Assembly (NCBI RefSeq): GCF_041320595.1
Contig: NZ_CP166625.1
Location: 1,061,001 to 1,125,000, forward strand
Reading direction: 5' to 3'
Source: Pleomorphomonas sp. PLEO
GTDB lineage: Bacteria; Pseudomonadota; Alphaproteobacteria; Rhizobiales; Pleomorphomonadaceae
DNA: 64,000 bases
The position numbers were made by a program, and so were the translations under genes. Below are positions 17,332 to 25,850 of the stretch, one piece after another (the first letter of the stretch is position 1; each line of letters begins with the position of its first letter). The notes beneath the pieces are model-generated. The model saw only the letters and a program-made list of their open reading frames with translations. It did no database searches and was not told the origin of the DNA.

Positions 17332-18090
17332 CTAGCTGCCACTGCCGCTTTGGAGCGCCAGATGGGTAGCGCCGAGGATCGGGCCGGGCAGACCGTCCTT
17401 CTTGGCTTGGACGATGACGGCAAGACCGGCTGTGCCTTCCGGCGCCACGTCGGCGAGCGGCAGTTCCAGCGTCATCGCTTGGCCGGACCACATACCGATC
17501 GCCTGCATTCGGTCGACGACGTTGACGTAGGTGACCGACGTATCGCGATTTTCGCCAGAGCCGATGGGCACCGTCTTTGGCGGCAGGTAACCGGCGATCC
17601 ACACCGACGCTTCGCCCGAGTGTTCCTTGGCCGGCAGGGTAATGACGACGCGGTCATCCTGGATGCGGGCGGAGACGGCCAAGCTGGGCGACTCGCCATT
17701 GTCGTGCATGACGTCGAAGGAGGCGCGGATTTCTTCTTCGCGGCTGCCTATCACCGCGCTGCGGCCATTGAGCACGGCCTGCGGCGTAAAGACGGCATGG
17801 TCGGCGCGCGCTTTGGCATATTCACGTTGGCGACGGGTAAACTCCGGCTTGGCATAAGTATCGCGCCAGCCGAGGTAGTCCCAGTAGTCGACGGCGAAGG
17901 TCAGAGCGACGGTGTCGGGATCCTTGGCGAGGTGGGCGAGAACTTTGTCGGCCGGCGGGCAGGCGGAGCAGCCCTGGCTGGTGAACAGTTCGACCACATC
18001 GGCCGCCGAGGCGCTGCCGCTTCCAACTGCCAAGGCGACGCAGCAGGATGCCATGCTGCGAGCAAATCCGCCTAAGGTCCCGCGTCGCAT
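17332..18090 (-). CDS. DUF1223 family secreted thioredoxin-like protein
   Basis: A 252-residue protein with a predicted signal peptide (MRRGTLGGFARSMASCCVAL, hydrophobic core, cleavage near ASA-AD at residue 29). The mature start VVELFTSQGCSACPPADKVL carries a CxxC motif, here CSAC, followed by VDYWDYLGWRDTYA, diagnostic of DUF1223. The family is thioredoxin-like and probably acts in periplasmic redox chemistry, but no activity is established. I place the start at 18090 because the signal peptide begins there. An upstream ATG at 18198 would put 36 extra residues in front. Confidence 0.85.
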   Translation of the reverse strand: MRRGTLGGFARSMASCCVALAVGSGSASAADVVELFTSQGCSACPPADKVLAHLAKDPDTVALTFAVDYWDYLGWRDTYAKPEFTRRQREYAKARADHAVFTPQAVLNGRSAVIGSREEEIRASFDVMHDNGESPSLAVSARIQDDRVVITLPAKEHSGEASVWIAGYLPPKTVPIGSGENRDTSVTYVNVVDRMQAIGMWSGQAMTLELPLADVAPEGTAGLAVIVQAKKDGLPGPILGATHLALQSGSGS

Positions 18091-18228
18091 TGTCGTATCC
18101 AAGGCCAACCTCTTGCCGTTGTTCTTTACGAGAGCAACGAATACGACGATGGCGTGTGATGATCCACTCACGAGTGCTTGACCGAACCAATCGGTCAACG
18201 CTGGCCGCCGCCCGTTTATCTCATGGAA

Positions 18229-18612
18229 TCAGGCTGGATTCCGGAAAGCGGTCGCTTCGATCTCGATCTTCATTTCTGGACGTATCAGGCCGGCGATGAT
18301 CATCGTGGCAGCTGGCCGAATGTCCGAGAGCCAGCGGCCGACCACGGAAAACACCGGTTCGGCGTAAGCGGCATCCGTGACGATATAGCGGACACGCACC
18401 ACGTCGGACAGTGAGAAGTCGGCCTCGCCGAGCGCCTTGGCGATGGTCGCCATGGCGTTTTCCGCCTGGACCGATATGTCGTCCGGCATGGTCATGGTCG
18501 CGTAATCGTAGCCGGTGGTGCCCGACACGAAACACCAGGGGCCGTCGGCGACGGCGCGCGAGTAGCCGGCGACTTGCTCGAAGGGTGAACCGGTGGAAAC
18601 GAGCTGGCGCAT
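18229..18612 (-). CDS. RidA family protein (reactive imine deaminase-like)
   Basis: Small trimeric YjgF/YER057c/UK114-fold protein of 127 residues, predicted to hydrolyse reactive enamine/imine intermediates or act on related substrates. It starts STGSPFEQVAGYSRAVADG, has the strand WCFVSGTTGYDY, and ends IIAGLIRPEMKIEIEATAF, where the family normally has its substrate-binding arginine (R here in LIRPEMKIEIEA). I prefer the ATG at 18612 (preceded by ATGAGG). An ATG at 18627 is also possible but would use a site within the leuD terminator hairpin. It is the promiscuous outlier type rather than classical RidA. Confidence 0.82.
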   Translation of the reverse strand: MRQLVSTGSPFEQVAGYSRAVADGPWCFVSGTTGYDYATMTMPDDISVQAENAMATIAKALGEADFSLSDVVRVRYIVTDAAYAEPVFSVVGRWLSDIRPAATMIIAGLIRPEMKIEIEATAFRNPA

Positions 18613-18630
18613 GGAACGGAACCTCATATG

Positions 18631-18656
18631 AAAACGCCCTCCGGAGAGGGCGTTTT
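18631..18656 (-). terminator. intrinsic terminator of leuD
   Basis: A perfect 11-bp stem, AAAACGCCCTC (18631-18641) and GAGGGCGTTTT (18646-18656), with a CGGA tetraloop. T-runs on both strands make it bidirectional. It lies 12 bases past the leuD stop and four bases before the possible upstream ridA ATG. Confidence 0.85.
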
Positions 18657-18667
18657 GCCGGAGGAAA

Positions 18668-19273
18668 TCACGCCCAGGGATGGGTGGTGGCGTTCTTCGT
18701 CTCGAAGGCGGCGATCGCCGGCGCCTTCTCGAGCGTCAGGCCGATATCGTCGAGGCCATTCAGCAGGCAGTGCTTCTTGAACGGGTCGATGTCGAAGGAG
18801 ATGGAGCCGCCATCGGGGCCCTTGATCACCTGGTTGACGAGATCGACGGTCAGCGTGGCATTGGCGCCGCGCTCGGCGTCGTCCATCAGCTTCTTGAGGT
18901 CGTCGGGCGGGACGACGATCGGCAGGATGCCGTTCTTGAAGCAGTTGTTGTAGAAAATGTCGGCGAAGCTGGTGGAGATGACGCAGCGGATGCCGTAGTC
19001 GAGCAGAGCCCAGGGCGCGTGCTCGCGCGAGGAGCCGCAACCGAAGTTATCGCCAGCCACCAGGATTTCCGCCTTGCGATAGGCGGCCTTGTTGAGAACG
19101 AAGTCGGGGTTCTCCGAGCCATCCTCCCGGTACCGCATCTCCGAGAACAGGCCCGTGCCGAGACCGGTGCGCTTAATGGTCTTGAGGTACTGCTTGGGGA
19201 TGATCATGTCGGTGTCGATGTTGAGGATCGGCAGCGGCGCGGCGACCCCGGTGAGCACGTCGAATTTCTGCAT
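18668..19273 (-). CDS. leuD: 3-isopropylmalate dehydratase small subunit
   Basis: With LeuC, isomerises 2- to 3-isopropylmalate in leucine synthesis. The 201-residue swivel-domain subunit starts [20 protein letters not shown]. It has [14 protein letters not shown], the [17 protein letters not shown] substrate loop and the [17 protein letters not shown] segment, all diagnostic. The ATG at 19273 was chosen over the longer 19393 reading because residues upstream fall in a repeat palindrome. leuC is not adjacent. Confidence 0.95.
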   Translation of the reverse strand: MQKFDVLTGVAAPLPILNIDTDMIIPKQYLKTIKRTGLGTGLFSEMRYREDGSENPDFVLNKAAYRKAEILVAGDNFGCGSSREHAPWALLDYGIRCVISTSFADIFYNNCFKNGILPIVVPPDDLKKLMDDAERGANATLTVDLVNQVIKGPDGGSISFDIDPFKKHCLLNGLDDIGLTLEKAPAIAAFETKNATTHPWA

Positions 19274-19341
19274 GATCTGTCCTTTCCCGAAAGCGACGTG
19301 CGTTCTGACGAACGCAAATCGTCGCTCCATCTCCAAGTGTC

Positions 19342-19386
19342 GCATCGTTTTTACGGAAAACCGGTTCCCACTTTTCCGTACGATGC
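19342..19386. repeat. Rhizobiales-type extragenic palindrome
   Basis: Nested inverted repeats: outer GCATCG (19342-19347) with CGATGC (19381-19386), inner TACGGAAAA (19352-19360) with TTTTCCGTA (19372-19380), around the core CCGGTTCCCAC. I recognise this as a type common between genes in Rhizobiales. It lies between leuD and the argC stop and may also form a terminator for argC. Confidence 0.7.
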
Positions 19387-19393
19387 TAGGCAA

Positions 19394-20341
19394 TCAGCCG
19401 GGGAGGAGGCCTGTGGTGGCCGGCCGCCCCAGCATTAGATTGAGGTTCTGAACGGCGGCGCCGGAGGCGCCCTTGCCGAGGTTGTCGTAGAGGGCGACGA
19501 TCAGCGCCTCGTCGCCGGAGGCATCGGCGAAGACGTGAAGGCGCAGTTCGTTGGTGCCGTTGAGTGTCCGGGGATCAAGGCCGGCGAGCCGTTCGGTCGC
19601 CTCGAACGGCATGACCTTGACGAAGGTCTCGCCGGCATAGCGATCGGCGAGCAACTCGTGGATCGTCCGCGCCTTGAGGTCGGGCGCGACGGCCCACAGG
19701 CGAAGCGGCACGAAGTTTAGCATGCCCTGCGCGAAATTGCCCACCGACGGCTGGAACTGCGGCGCATGCGTGAGGCCGGTATAGACGGCCATTTCCGGCA
19801 GATGCTTGTGCTTGAACGTCAGGCCGTAGGGCATGAACGGCGCTGGATCGGTGGCGGACACATAGTCCTCGACCATTTTGCGACCGCCGCCCGAATAACC
19901 GGAGACGCCATTGTAGCTGAGCGCCGCCCCGTTGGGCAGGAGGCCGGCCTCGATGAGCGGACGAACGGCGGCAATCAAGCCTTGCGGCCAGCAGCCGGGG
20001 TTGGCGACGCGCTTCGATGCGGCGATCGCCTCGGCCTGGCCCTTGGCCATCTCGGCGAAGCCATAGGCCCAGCCCGGCGCGACCCGGTGAGCGGTGGAGG
20101 CATCGATGACCGCCGTGCGGTCGTTGTCGATCAGGCTGACCGACTCCTTGGCCGCGTCATCGGGCAGGCAGAGGATGGCGACATCGGCGGCGTTGAGCAG
20201 CCGGCGGCGTTCGTCCATGTCCTTGCGCTTGTCCGGATCGATGGCGAGCAAGTCGATATCGTCGCGGGCGGCGAGGCGGTCGCGGATCTGAAGGCCGGTG
20301 GTGCCTGCTTCGCCGTCGATGTAGATCTTCGCCCGCGTCAT
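19394..20341 (-). CDS. argC: N-acetyl-gamma-glutamyl-phosphate reductase (type 2)
   Basis: NADPH-dependent third step of arginine synthesis. The 315-residue length matches the shorter type-2 ArgC. It has KIYIDGEAGTTGLQIRDRLA at the N-terminus (nucleotide-binding GEAGTTG) and the catalytic cysteine in VANPGCWPQG. SGYSGGGRKMVEDY and FKHKHLPEM are further family motifs. Start ATG at 20341 (MTRAKIYIDG). The upstream in-frame ATG at 20500 would add 53 proline/arginine-rich residues with no match. argG and argJ lie elsewhere in the window. Confidence 0.94.
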   Translation of the reverse strand: MTRAKIYIDGEAGTTGLQIRDRLAARDDIDLLAIDPDKRKDMDERRRLLNAADVAILCLPDDAAKESVSLIDNDRTAVIDASTAHRVAPGWAYGFAEMAKGQAEAIAASKRVANPGCWPQGLIAAVRPLIEAGLLPNGAALSYNGVSGYSGGGRKMVEDYVSATDPAPFMPYGLTFKHKHLPEMAVYTGLTHAPQFQPSVGNFAQGMLNFVPLRLWAVAPDLKARTIHELLADRYAGETFVKVMPFEATERLAGLDPRTLNGTNELRLHVFADASGDEALIVALYDNLGKGASGAAVQNLNLMLGRPATTGLLPG

Positions 20342-20531
20342 GCTCGTAGCCCGGAATTGGCCGGCTGCCGCCGGCACGTGATGGAAAGTCCGCCGCGGCG
20401 GATGCCGGGCGGAGCGCGAAGAGGCTTTACCATTATCGGCCGCCGCTGTCATGCGCCTTGAAAGGCCACCGCCGAGCAACGTTACGACGTGCCACAGCAA
20501 CAGCGGAAGATCTGTTGGCCATCGGTCGTCG

Positions 20532-20669
20532 TCAGACCGGCAGGATATAGGTGATCACAAGATAGGCGAAAAGGCCGACGGCCATGACCACCGCCAGCAC
20601 GCGCGCAATCTTGCGAGCGAAGATGACGTCGGGGTCTTCATTGTCGTTGGCGGGGTCGTCGAACTGCAT
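20532..20669 (-). CDS. small single-pass membrane protein (45 aa), unknown
   Basis: A 45-codon frame. The N-terminus is acidic (MQFDDPANDNEDPDVIF), followed by ARKIAR and one clear transmembrane helix (VLAVVMAVGLFAYLVITYIL). The charge pattern suggests an N-in or N-out anchor of a respiratory or transport complex, as with small subunit IV-like proteins of aa3 oxidases, but no motif proves this. GGAG lies six bases before the ATG. It lies in a 510-base gap between argC and thpR. Confidence 0.55.
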   Translation of the reverse strand: MQFDDPANDNEDPDVIFARKIARVLAVVMAVGLFAYLVITYILPV

Positions 20670-20851
20670 GGCTCCGGCCCGGTCGAAAGGGTTTCGCTTG
20701 TATATAATCGCCCTTCGGGTACGGCCAAGCGAACAAAAGGGCTTGCATCGGGGTTAGCCTTCGGTCGACGTTTATTCCGTACCGTCCGCCCGGTCAGGCG
20801 ATTCCGCTTCAGGAGCTTCGCCAACCGGGTGGCACCGCCGACGAGGTTGCC

Positions 20852-21391
20852 ATGGCCAGGCTGTTTACCGCCCTCGAAATCCCCGCCGCGGCCGGCTTTC
20901 ATCTATCCCTACTCAAGGGCGGCCTGCCCGGCGCCCGCTGGATCGATCCGGCCAATTATCACGTGACGCTTCGCTTTATCGGCGACATCGACCACCGTAC
21001 CGCCGACGAGGTGGCCGCTGCGCTCGACCGCGTCTACAAGCCACCTTTCGAACTCAGCCTCAGGGGATTGCACTGCTTTGCCTCGGGTCGCGTACCCCAT
21101 TCGCTTGCCGTCAAGGTGGAGCCGACCGAGCAGCTGATCGAGCTGCAAGCCGAGCATGAGCGCATCATCCAGCGGCTCGGTCTGCCGGCTGAGGGGCGGC
21201 GCTATATTCCGCATGTGACGCTCGCTCGCTTCAAGGGCACGACGTCGACCGATGTTGCCCGCTGGCTATCCGAGCACGGCGACTTCATCGGCCCGCGCTT
21301 CCCGGTCGATCGCTTCGTGCTCTATTCGTCGCGCGCTTCGGTGGGCGGCGGTCCCTATCTGGTCGAGGAGGCCTATCCGCTGGCCGCCTGA
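20852..21391 (+). CDS. thpR: RNA 2',3'-cyclic phosphodiesterase (2'-5' RNA ligase family)
   Basis: 2H phosphoesterase of 179 residues that opens 2',3'-cyclic phosphate ends. It shows both catalytic HxT motifs, HVTLRFIGD (near residue 35) and HVTLARFKG (near residue 125), which define the superfamily. It begins MARLFTALEIPAAAGFHLSL as in ThpR. Ends three bases before a large palindromic element. Confidence 0.91.
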   Translation: MARLFTALEIPAAAGFHLSLLKGGLPGARWIDPANYHVTLRFIGDIDHRTADEVAAALDRVYKPPFELSLRGLHCFASGRVPHSLAVKVEPTEQLIELQAEHERIIQRLGLPAEGRRYIPHVTLARFKGTTSTDVARWLSEHGDFIGPRFPVDRFVLYSSRASVGGGPYLVEEAYPLAA

Positions 21392-21393
21392 TC

Positions 21394-21518
21394 ATACCAA
21401 TTCGCGAAGATGCTGACGCATCCGCTCATTGACGTCATTGCCGATTTCTCATTTGCATCAGTGGCATGAGAAATCGGCAAGCAGAATACCAAGAGGCATT
21501 TTCAATGCATCTTGGTAT
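21394..21518. repeat. composite palindromic element between convergent genes
   Basis: A perfect 15-bp inverted repeat (TTGCCGATTTCTCAT at 21438-21452 and its complement at 21466-21480, 13-base loop) is followed by a second, 15-bp hairpin with one mismatch (ATACCAAGAGGCATT, 21486-21500, and 21504-21518). ATACCAA also occurs at 21394-21400, so ATACCAA and TTGGTAT bracket the whole 125-base element. It fills almost the entire gap between the thpR and phosphatase stop codons and touches the latter. Probably a repetitive extragenic element that doubles as a terminator. Confidence 0.65.
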
Positions 21519-21985
21519 CAGTTGCCTGCGCGAACCTGTTCCACGAAGGCGCGGACGGCGCGGTCGCAGAGGTCGAACACGGCATCGAAGGCTTGCTCAT
21601 CCTCGTAATAGGGGTCGGGCACCTCGCTTGGGAGACCGAGTGCCTCTTCCAGACAGAGGCCGATGCGCGCCGTCGAACCCGCGGGCGCTAGCCGGCGGAG
21701 GTCGGCGACGTTCTGACGATCCATGCCGACGATCAGCTCGAAATCGGAGAAGTCTGTCTTTCGCACTTGGCGGGCGCGGAGAGGCGTCAAATCGACGCCC
21801 TTCTTCCGGGCGGCGGCGATGGCACGGGGATCGGGCGGATCGCCGGCGTGCCAGCCACCGATGCCGGCGCTGTCGACGCGCGTTGCGTGGGAGAGGCCGG
21901 CGGCCACGAGATGGTTGAGCATCAATCCCTCGGCGGTGGGCGAGCGGCAGATGTTTCCAAGGCAAATGAACAGGATCGAGCGCAT
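21518..21985 (-). CDS. low-molecular-weight protein tyrosine phosphatase
   Basis: Cytoplasmic phosphatase of 155 residues. The N-terminal P-loop C8-LGNIC-R14-S (MRSILFICLGNICRSPTAEG) is the C(x)5R active site. The general-acid aspartate is in VPDPYYEDEQAFD, which matches the DPYY motif. Small LMW-PTPs act on bacterial tyrosine kinases and exopolysaccharide regulators, but no wzc-like kinase gene is near. Convergent with thpR. Confidence 0.9.
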   Translation of the reverse strand: MRSILFICLGNICRSPTAEGLMLNHLVAAGLSHATRVDSAGIGGWHAGDPPDPRAIAAARKKGVDLTPLRARQVRKTDFSDFELIVGMDRQNVADLRRLAPAGSTARIGLCLEEALGLPSEVPDPYYEDEQAFDAVFDLCDRAVRAFVEQVRAGN

Positions 21986-22061
21986 GGCGCGGTTTTCGCC
22001 GTCCTGCGCCTTGCGGTCAAGACCGCCGCGATCATAGTGTTGTGCGTTGGAGTGTGGCGAA

Positions 22062-22700
22062 ATGAATTTCCTGCCGACCGATGGCGTGCTTGCCGCCTAT
22101 ACGCTGGCCGTGCTGGCGCTCAACTATACACCCGGGCCGGATATGGCGATGTTTGTCGGCACGGCGATTACTCGTGGCCGACGGGCGGGATTCGCCGCCT
22201 TCCTTGGTACCAGCAGCGGCATTCTCGTGCACACGCTCTTGGTGACTTTCGGCCTTGCCGCATTGCTCGCCGCTTCGCCGGTTGCTTTCGATGTGCTCAA
22301 GGTGGTCGGCGCGCTTTATCTTCTCACCGTCGCCATTGGCACCCTCCGTCATGGGAACCGCTTCGCGCCGGAAGGCGGTGTCTTGCCGCCCGAGCCGGCG
22401 ATCCGGCTCTATCTCAAGGGCTTGGCCGTCAATGTGCTGAACCCCAAGGTGGCGCTGTTCTTCCTGACCTTCCTGCCGCAGTTCGTCGAACCGGGCGATC
22501 CGGCTGCCCGAGGCAAACTGCTGTTCCTTGGCTTGTGGTTCTTGTCGGTGTCGACGCTGTCGATGTTGCCGCTCATTCTTGGGGCGAGTGGCGTTGCCGC
22601 TTTCTTCAAGGCGCGGCCAAAGGTGATGCGGGGCATCGACTATCTTTTTGCCGGTGTCATGGGGGCCTTCGCGGTGAAACTCGTCACTGCCCGTCTTTAG
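22062..22700 (+). CDS. LysE/RhtB family translocator
   Basis: Inner-membrane amino-acid exporter of 212 residues with about six helices. Conserved features are LNYTPGPDMAMFVGTAITRG near the N-terminus (the PGP motif of LysE proteins) and KGLAVNVLNPKVALFFLTFLP, the family signature. The start is placed at ATG 22062 rather than a TTG 15 bases upstream. The exported amino acid is unknown. Its last 17 bases overlap the convergent membrane-protein gene. A second LysE member lies at 32.5 kb. Confidence 0.87.
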   Translation: MNFLPTDGVLAAYTLAVLALNYTPGPDMAMFVGTAITRGRRAGFAAFLGTSSGILVHTLLVTFGLAALLAASPVAFDVLKVVGALYLLTVAIGTLRHGNRFAPEGGVLPPEPAIRLYLKGLAVNVLNPKVALFFLTFLPQFVEPGDPAARGKLLFLGLWFLSVSTLSMLPLILGASGVAAFFKARPKVMRGIDYLFAGVMGAFAVKLVTARL

Positions 22701-23142
22701 GGTGGCGGCTTCCGGTCAGGAAAACGCCGTCAATGCCGGCCATTCGGCCAGCTGTCAGCCAGTAGACGAAGCCGCCAACGAAGCCGGCGGCGATCAGGAT
22801 GGCGATATTGCGTGGATCGTTATCGAGCGGACGCATCAGCGGCGCGATCCCGAGAGCTGGCAGGATGCCGAGGGCACCGCCGGCAACCAGATAGACAAGA
22901 ACCGAGCGCAAGCGGAACGCTTCGGTGACCACGATGACCACGGCCCAGGGGGTAAGGGCCATGGCGCCGAGATAACTGGCAGCCATGGCAGCGCCAACGC
23001 CGAAATTGCCCCAGAACCACAAGCTGTCGGCTGGGTCGGCAGGTTCAAAGCCGACCGAGGCGACCAGCATGAACAAGGCGGCGGCAATCACCGCCAGGAT
23101 GAAGCCGATCAGCGCGGCGAAGATGCGGCCGATCGCTCGCAT
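22684..23142 (-). CDS. hypothetical four-helix membrane protein
   Basis: A 152-residue protein with four predicted helices (about 5-28, 48-72, 80-100, 115-132): RIFAALIGFILAVIAAALFM, GAMALTPWAVVIVVTEAF, SVLVYLVAGGALGILPALGI and NIAILIAAGFVGGFVYWLTA. This matches an alphaproteobacterial family of small membrane proteins of unknown role. It begins at the last bases of the rlmN stop (overlap at 23142), so it is probably co-transcribed with and translationally coupled to rlmN. Confidence 0.7.
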   Translation of the reverse strand: MRAIGRIFAALIGFILAVIAAALFMLVASVGFEPADPADSLWFWGNFGVGAAMAASYLGAMALTPWAVVIVVTEAFRLRSVLVYLVAGGALGILPALGIAPLMRPLDNDPRNIAILIAAGFVGGFVYWLTAGRMAGIDGVFLTGSRHPKDGQ

Positions 23143-24388
23143 CAGTCCTCTCCGTGGCCGGCCACCATGGCGCGCATGGCAAGATCGGCCTCGGTGAGGC
23201 CCGCCTCAAGCCGGAGCCGTTCGGTTTTCCTGAGGCGCTCGCTCTCGCTCTTCAGCTGGCCGCAGGCGGCGGCGATGTCGCGGCCGCGCGGCGTGCGGAT
23301 CGGCGAAGCGTAGCCAGCGTCGTTGACGAATTGGGCGAAGGCCTCGATCGTCTCCCAATCGGAGCATTCGTAGGTGGTGCCCGGCCAGGGGTTGAAGGGG
23401 ATCAGGTTGATCTTGGCCGGAATGCCCTTCAGAAGCTTCACGAGATCGCGGGCGTCCTCCAGGCTGTCGTTGACCCCCTTCAGCATCACATATTCGAAGG
23501 TGATGCGACGGGCGTTCGACAGCCCCGGGTAGGCGCGGCAGGCGTCCATCAGCTCTTTGAGCGGATATTTCTTGTTGATCGGCACCAGGACGTTGCGCAG
23601 GTCGTCGCGCACGGCATGCAGGGAAATCGCCAGCATGCAGCCGATCTCGTCGCCAGTGCGGGCGATATTCGGCACCACGCCGGAGGTGGATAGCGTAACG
23701 CGACGCTTCGATAGCGACAGTCCGTCGCCGTCCATGATGATCGCGAGCGCCTGCTTGACCGCGTCGAAATTATAGAGCGGCTCGCCCATGCCCATCATGA
23801 CGACGTTGGAAACAAGGCGCCCTTCGCTCGGAATGGCCGCGTCGGCGTTGGGTGCCACGTCCGGATAGTCGCCGAGCCGGTCGCGAGCCACCAGCACCTG
23901 CGCCACGATCTCCTCGGCGGTGAGGTTGCGGACCAGCATCTGCGTGCCGGTGTGGCAGAAGGAGCAGTTGAGCGTGCAGCCGACCTGCGAGGAAACGCAG
24001 AGCGTGCCGCGTCCTTCCTCGGGGATATAGACGGTTTCGATCTCCACCGGCTTGCCGGCGCCGCGCGGGGGAAGCGCATCAGCCATTTGCGCGTACCGTC
24101 GGCCGACACCTGTTCGGCGACGATCTCCGGGCGACCGACCACATAGGCGGCGTCAAGGCGGGCGCGCAATTCTTTGGCGACGTTGGTCATCGCCGAGAAC
24201 TCGCGCACACCACGCACGTAGATCCAGTGCCAAAGCTGGGCGACGCGCATCCGGAGCTGCCGCTCCTCGACGCCGATGGCAAGAAGCGCCTTGGCCATCT
24301 CGATCCGTGTCATGCCGACGAGCGACGGCTTTTCCGGCGCGGCGGCGGGAGAGACGGCAACAGGGCTGTGGTCGATGAGGGTCGACAT
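23142..24388 (-). pseudogene. rlmN: rlmN (23S rRNA A2503/tRNA A37 C2-methyltransferase), frameshifted
   Basis: Radical SAM methyltransferase RlmN, split into two frames. The N-terminal part ([14 protein letters not shown]..., start 24388) reads through [11 protein letters not shown], then leaves frame. The rest continues one frame off from [19 protein letters not shown] through the radical SAM motif [18 protein letters not shown], and the C-terminal DIAAACGQL cysteine. The shift is at a run of five G (24067-24071, plus strand). One extra base there restores an uninterrupted protein of about 415 residues, the normal RlmN length, reading [19 protein letters not shown]. All catalytic residues are intact, so this is a one-base deletion, a sequencing error in a homopolymer, or a slippery site, not old decay. 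Confidence 0.85.
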
Positions 24389-24575
24389 GGGCGTTCGGTG
24401 AGTCCTGATGAGGTTGAAAGGGGCGAAAAAAGTCCGCCCGAAATGCAAGAACGGCCGCGGACGTCACCGTCCCGACCGTTCCCGGTTATGCGAAGCTATA
24501 TCAGAAAATCGGGAGAAACCCAAGCCGGCGGGGCAAAGCTGCCGCTCTGCCGACGCAGGTCTTATATTATCCCGC

Positions 24576-24655
24576 CCTCAGTCGCCGGCAGGCCTGCGGC
24601 CGTTGGCTTTGCCGCTCCGCAGGGCGCCGGAAGCTGCCATAGGCGGCTTCCGGCC
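24576..24655 (+). repeat. dispersed GC-rich repeat (copy 1)
   Basis: Begins CCTCAGTCGCCGGCAGGCCT and ends in a hairpin CCGGAAGCTGCC/GGCGGCTTCCGG (24628-24654, one G-T pair). Closely related copies are at 44119-44180, 44194-44280 and, reversed, 61381-61447. It sits just past the ialB stop (minus strand), in the 276-base gap before rlmN. Nothing else is recognised in that gap. Confidence 0.75.
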
Positions 24656-24664
24656 GATCATGTT

Positions 24665-25216
24665 TCACTGGCACTCGCCGTCGATACGCTTCAGGGCGGC
24701 GCTGATGCCCTTGAGCGAATAGGTATCGGTGGTCACGGTGCCGCGACGCGACGTGCCGGTGATCACCATGTTTGATCCACCCTTCATGGCATTGATGAAG
24801 CGGGTTTCCTCGGCGGCGTTGTCAACCCAGGCGCCCTGGTCCTTGGTGTACATGCTGAAGGTGGCGTCGCCGATCTTGACGGTGGTCTTGGAGCCTTCCT
24901 TGTAAGGATAGCCGGCGATCACCGAAACCTCGTGCTTGACGCCTTCCTTCGGGCGATTGGTGATGAACATGAACACCGGGTCGCGGTTGACGCCAGCCGG
25001 CTGCTTATCGGTCGGCTGCGTCGCCGTGTAGCAGACCTTGGCGCCGGCATTGTTGTAGGTGTAGGTGGCCCAGCTCTCGAACGTCTGGAGCGGTGTGGGG
25101 GCCTTGGTCTGCTGCTGTTGCTGCGGCGTGGGCGCCTTGGTCTGCTGAGCGTCGGCTATGGTTGTCACGCCGAGCAGCAGTGCGACGGCCAAGCCGAGGG
25201 TGCGTGCGTTCGTCAT
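24665..25216 (-). CDS. invasion-associated locus B (IalB) family protein
   Basis: Secreted or periplasmic protein of 183 residues with a signal peptide (MTNARTLGLAVALLLGVTTI, cleavage near ADA-QQ, residue 23), a Gln/Pro/Thr linker with two copies of QQTKAPTP, and the IalB core (FESWATYTYNNAGAKVCYTA; VFMFITNRPKEGVKHEVSVI; GYPYKEGSKTTVKIGDATFSM). The name comes from Bartonella, but the family is widespread in non-pathogenic Rhizobiales, so no invasion role is implied. Two cysteines (C62 and the penultimate C) may form a disulfide. Confidence 0.87.
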   Translation of the reverse strand: MTNARTLGLAVALLLGVTTIADAQQTKAPTPQQQQQTKAPTPLQTFESWATYTYNNAGAKVCYTATQPTDKQPAGVNRDPVFMFITNRPKEGVKHEVSVIAGYPYKEGSKTTVKIGDATFSMYTKDQGAWVDNAAEETRFINAMKGGSNMVITGTSRRGTVTTDTYSLKGISAALKRIDGECQ

Positions 25217-25441
25217 CTAATCACCTTGGGTCTTGTCGTGGACACGGATGCGCCCACCGAAGCGGTCCGCATGAAGCCTAAGGGAAACGTTAATGCGTCA
25301 TGGTTACCAAAGTGTTGCTCCGGCGTTTCGATCTGTCTGACTAAGGTAGCCATAGGCGCCTCACGTTGCTGCGGCGCGAGGCTTGGCCCGAAATCGGGCG
25401 ACAATGCGGCCAGCCGGTCAATGCTGTTATCCGCCCGCCAG

Positions 25442-25819
25442 TTATCCGGTCTTTTCGGTAGCGAGACGGTCGAGCGCGATGCGAGCGGCTACCCGATGCC
25501 GCTCGCCGATATGGCGCCTGACCATGCCGATGGCGGTGACAAGCACGGTGATATCATCGGAGAAGCCGAATCCCAGAATGAAATCCGGTACGATGTCGAG
25601 CGGTACGACGAAATAAGTGAGGGCGGCCAGCAAGGTCGCCCGCACCGAAGCCGGCGTTTCCGGGTCGAGGGCGCAATAGTAGGCGGCTACCACCTCTTCG
25701 ATGAATGGAATGGCGGCAACCGCTTTCTTGACCGTCCTCCAGAAACGGGAACGGACACGGGCCTCGTGGTCTTCGGCGGGACCGATGATCTCAGGGTCGG
25801 GGTGGTGTGTTTTGCGCAT
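25442..25819 (-). CDS. YkvA/DUF1232 family protein
   Basis: A 125-residue protein with the DUF1232 core AAYYCALDPETPASVRATLL followed by AALTYFVVPLDIVPDFILG, a short membrane-embedded hairpin carrying the conserved P-D-x-x-P-D motif. The start is set at ATG 25819 (MRKTHHPDP). A longer reading from 25993 adds 58 serine/arginine-rich residues with no homology and overlaps the GT39 gene. Function unknown. It lies 31 bases beyond the GT39 stop, on the same strand. Confidence 0.84.
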   Translation of the reverse strand: MRKTHHPDPEIIGPAEDHEARVRSRFWRTVKKAVAAIPFIEEVVAAYYCALDPETPASVRATLLAALTYFVVPLDIVPDFILGFGFSDDITVLVTAIGMVRRHIGERHRVAARIALDRLATEKTG

Positions 25820-25850
25820 GGGGTCGAAATGGGAATCCCGGCGCCCGCTG

